Source of the DNA: Pedobacter sp. UBA1951
GTDB lineage: Bacteria; Bacteroidota; Bacteroidia; Sphingobacteriales; Sphingobacteriaceae
Assembly: GCA_002336465.1 (NCBI GenBank)
Contig: DDEP01000053.1
Location: forward strand, 1-7,202
Reading direction: 5' to 3'
Length of the DNA: 7,202 nt
Shown here one piece after another: positions 6,025 to 7,202 of the stretch; positions within the stretch are counted from its first letter, which is position 1, and every line of letters starts with the position of its first letter. The translations under genes were made by a program, and so were the position numbers. The notes under the pieces were generated by a model. The model was not told where the DNA came from. It was given only the letters and a program-made list of their open reading frames with translations, and did no database searches.

Positions 6025-7038
6025 ATGGCTAAGGTAATCAATACAGGTTTATTGTCGTTTGGCATGTCAGGTAAAGTGTTTCACGCACCTTTTATAGAAG
6101 CACATAAAGGTTTTGCTTTTAAGGCAATAACAGAGCGAAACCAAAAGCAAGCTCAACAAATTTATCCAGAAGTAACCAGTTATGATAAGATTGATGACTT
6201 GATCGAAGATGAAAATCTAGATTTAATCATTGTAAATACACCTAATTATACACATTTTGACTATGCTAAAGCTGCGTTGCTTGCGGGTAAACATGTGTTG
6301 GTAGAGAAACCTTTTGCCATTACACCTAACGAAGCTCAATCGCTTTTTGAACTGGCAGAAAAGCAGGGTAAAAAAATAATGGTTTACCAAAACCGGAGGT
6401 ATGACAGTGGGTTTAAACTAACCAAGCAAATTATAGAAAGCGGACAACTGGGCAAATTAACTGATGTTTATTTTAGATTTGATCGGTATAGAAATCATAT
6501 CGGACCTAAGAAATTTAAAGAAGATCCCGTGCCCGGAAGCGGCCTTTTATATGACTTAGGACCTCATTTGTTAGATCAGGCCATTGCTTTGTTTGGTAAG
6601 CCGCTTAATTTTTATAAAATCTTATCTCGAAATCGGGAACATACTCAGGTTGATGATTACTTTTTTATTCACTTGCAATACCCTGATCAGTTAAATGTTT
6701 ATTTGCACGCAAGTATGTTGGTTGCAGATATTCCTCCTGCATTTGTAGTAAATGGTACTTTAGGTTCTTTTTCAAAAAATCATGCGGATGTACAAGAAAG
6801 CCAGTTGTTAAAAGGAATAAAACCAACAGCAGAAATTTATGGCACTGAAAACAAAGGCGACGAGGGGAAAATTACTATAATAGAAGAAAATGGAGAACGC
6901 AAAGTTACCGAGCCTACATCGCTTAAAGGAAATTATATGGAGTTATTCGATTCTGTTTATGCTACCATTGTAAATGATGCACCTTTTCCTGTTACCAAGC
7001 AGGATGTTTTAACCCAGATAGAGATTCTGGCTTCTTAA
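6025..7038 (+). CDS. Gfo/Idh/MocA family NAD(P)-dependent oxidoreductase (YdgJ-like)
   Basis: This is a 337-residue cytoplasmic dehydrogenase, likely acting on a sugar, inositol or related polyol; the exact substrate cannot be read from sequence. The N-terminal Rossmann domain (about 1-120) opens with GLLSFGMSGKVFHAPF (8-23), the variant dinucleotide-binding loop of the YdgJ/YhhX branch. NTPNYTH (71-77) and the family hallmark EKP (94-96, Lys95 near the active site) follow, then YQNRRYDSGF (121-130). The C-terminal alpha/beta domain contains GSGLLYDLGPHLLDQAI (from 171), where Asp177 and His181 sit where catalytic residues are usual. The chain ends at VLTQIEILAS, about ten residues earlier than E. 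coli YhhX as I recall it, apparently without a frameshift. The gene has its own -7 box and diverges from the 114-residue gene. The downstream hutH-like gene has a separate box, so the two need not form an operon. Confidence 0.93.
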   Translation: MAKVINTGLLSFGMSGKVFHAPFIEAHKGFAFKAITERNQKQAQQIYPEVTSYDKIDDLIEDENLDLIIVNTPNYTHFDYAKAALLAGKHVLVEKPFAITPNEAQSLFELAEKQGKKIMVYQNRRYDSGFKLTKQIIESGQLGKLTDVYFRFDRYRNHIGPKKFKEDPVPGSGLLYDLGPHLLDQAIALFGKPLNFYKILSRNREHTQVDDYFFIHLQYPDQLNVYLHASMLVADIPPAFVVNGTLGSFSKNHADVQESQLLKGIKPTAEIYGTENKGDEGKITIIEENGERKVTEPTSLKGNYMELFDSVYATIVNDAPFPVTKQDVLTQIEILAS

Positions 7039-7062
7039 ATGGACAACCCTGATAAATATTTA

Positions 7063-7070
7063 TAGATTTG
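7063..7070 (+). promoter_or_regulatory. -7 box upstream of the hutH-like gene
   Basis: TAGATTTG is an exact TAnnTTTG match lying 24 bases after the oxidoreductase stop codon and 19 bases before the ATG at 7090. It predicts a short leader of about 15 bases. A -33 TTG at the usual spacing is not evident. The box suggests that the downstream gene can be expressed independently of the oxidoreductase. Confidence 0.5.
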
Positions 7071-7089
7071 CTCATCTAACACAATTTAA

Positions 7090-7202
7090 ATGAATGTATA
7101 TGAAGTAGGGGCAGAGAAATTAAGCCTCGCAAAAATCGATTTTATATTAAAAAACCAAATCAAGATAAAACTATCTAAAGAAGCGATAGAAAAAGTTGAA
7201 AA
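7090..7202 (+). CDS. hutH: Probable histidine ammonia-lyase, N-terminal fragment (3' end outside window)
   Basis: The ATG at 7090 opens a frame of 37 full codons that runs off the window. The translation begins MNVYEVGAEKLSLAKIDFIL and continues through KNQIKIKLSKEAIEKVE. This follows the N-terminal pattern of aromatic amino acid lyases: a short beta strand, a G-x-x-x-L-(S/T) turn, a helix, then a K-x-x-L-(S/T)-x-E-A helix. HutH converts histidine to urocanate and ammonia, the first step of histidine degradation. The Ala-Ser-Gly triad that forms the MIO cofactor would lie beyond the window, so the assignment is by N-terminal resemblance only; another MIO-type lyase (phenylalanine or tyrosine) is possible. 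The leader is A-rich with no Shine-Dalgarno sequence, and an exact TAnnTTTG box lies 19 bases upstream. Confidence 0.6.
   Translation, partial: MNVYEVGAEKLSLAKIDFILKNQIKIKLSKEAIEKVE

Overview
The window reads as chromosomal DNA of a Bacteroidota bacterium, most likely a Sphingobacteriaceae member of the Pedobacter type. The evidence is the gene families (a DUF5687 permease-like protein, a glycine-zipper OmpA lipoprotein, a YdgJ-like oxidoreductase with the GLLSFGMSG start), the lack of clear Shine-Dalgarno sequences, A-rich or very short leaders, and several exact matches to the Bacteroidota -7 promoter box TAnnTTTG. The genus is inferred, not proven.

Left end (1-1070): two A+T-rich plus-strand genes that I cannot assign. 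One is the C-terminal tail of a gene cut by the window edge. The other is a 267-residue protein with two hydrophobic segments at its N-terminus.

Centre (1150-4633): a compact plus-strand block of rarA (AAA+ replication/recombination factor), a twelve-span DUF5687 membrane protein and an ABC ATPase. The gaps are 8 and 4 bases, so they are probably cotranscribed. The last two likely form one ABC transporter. The rarA start codon lies inside a perfect 16-bp inverted repeat, the most unusual structure in the window.

Right-centre (4634-5589): a 217-base intergenic stretch with a probable promoter, then an outer-membrane lipoprotein with a glycine zipper and a peptidoglycan-binding OmpA domain. 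It ends at a strong symmetrical terminator shared with the convergent gene beyond it.

Right end (5603-7202): a minus-strand 114-residue conserved protein of unknown function and a plus-strand Gfo/Idh/MocA oxidoreductase diverge from a 77-base gap. Each has an exact TAnnTTTG box only 4-5 bases from its ATG, which predicts near-leaderless mRNAs. The window closes with the first 37 codons of a probable histidine ammonia-lyase (hutH) that has its own TAnnTTTG box.

Most of the window is ordinary core-genome content. I saw no CRISPR array, tRNA, rRNA, insertion sequence or clear defence system. The observations most worth following are the rarA start-site palindrome, the paired near-leaderless promoters, the unusual ABC ATPase motifs and the unassigned genes.
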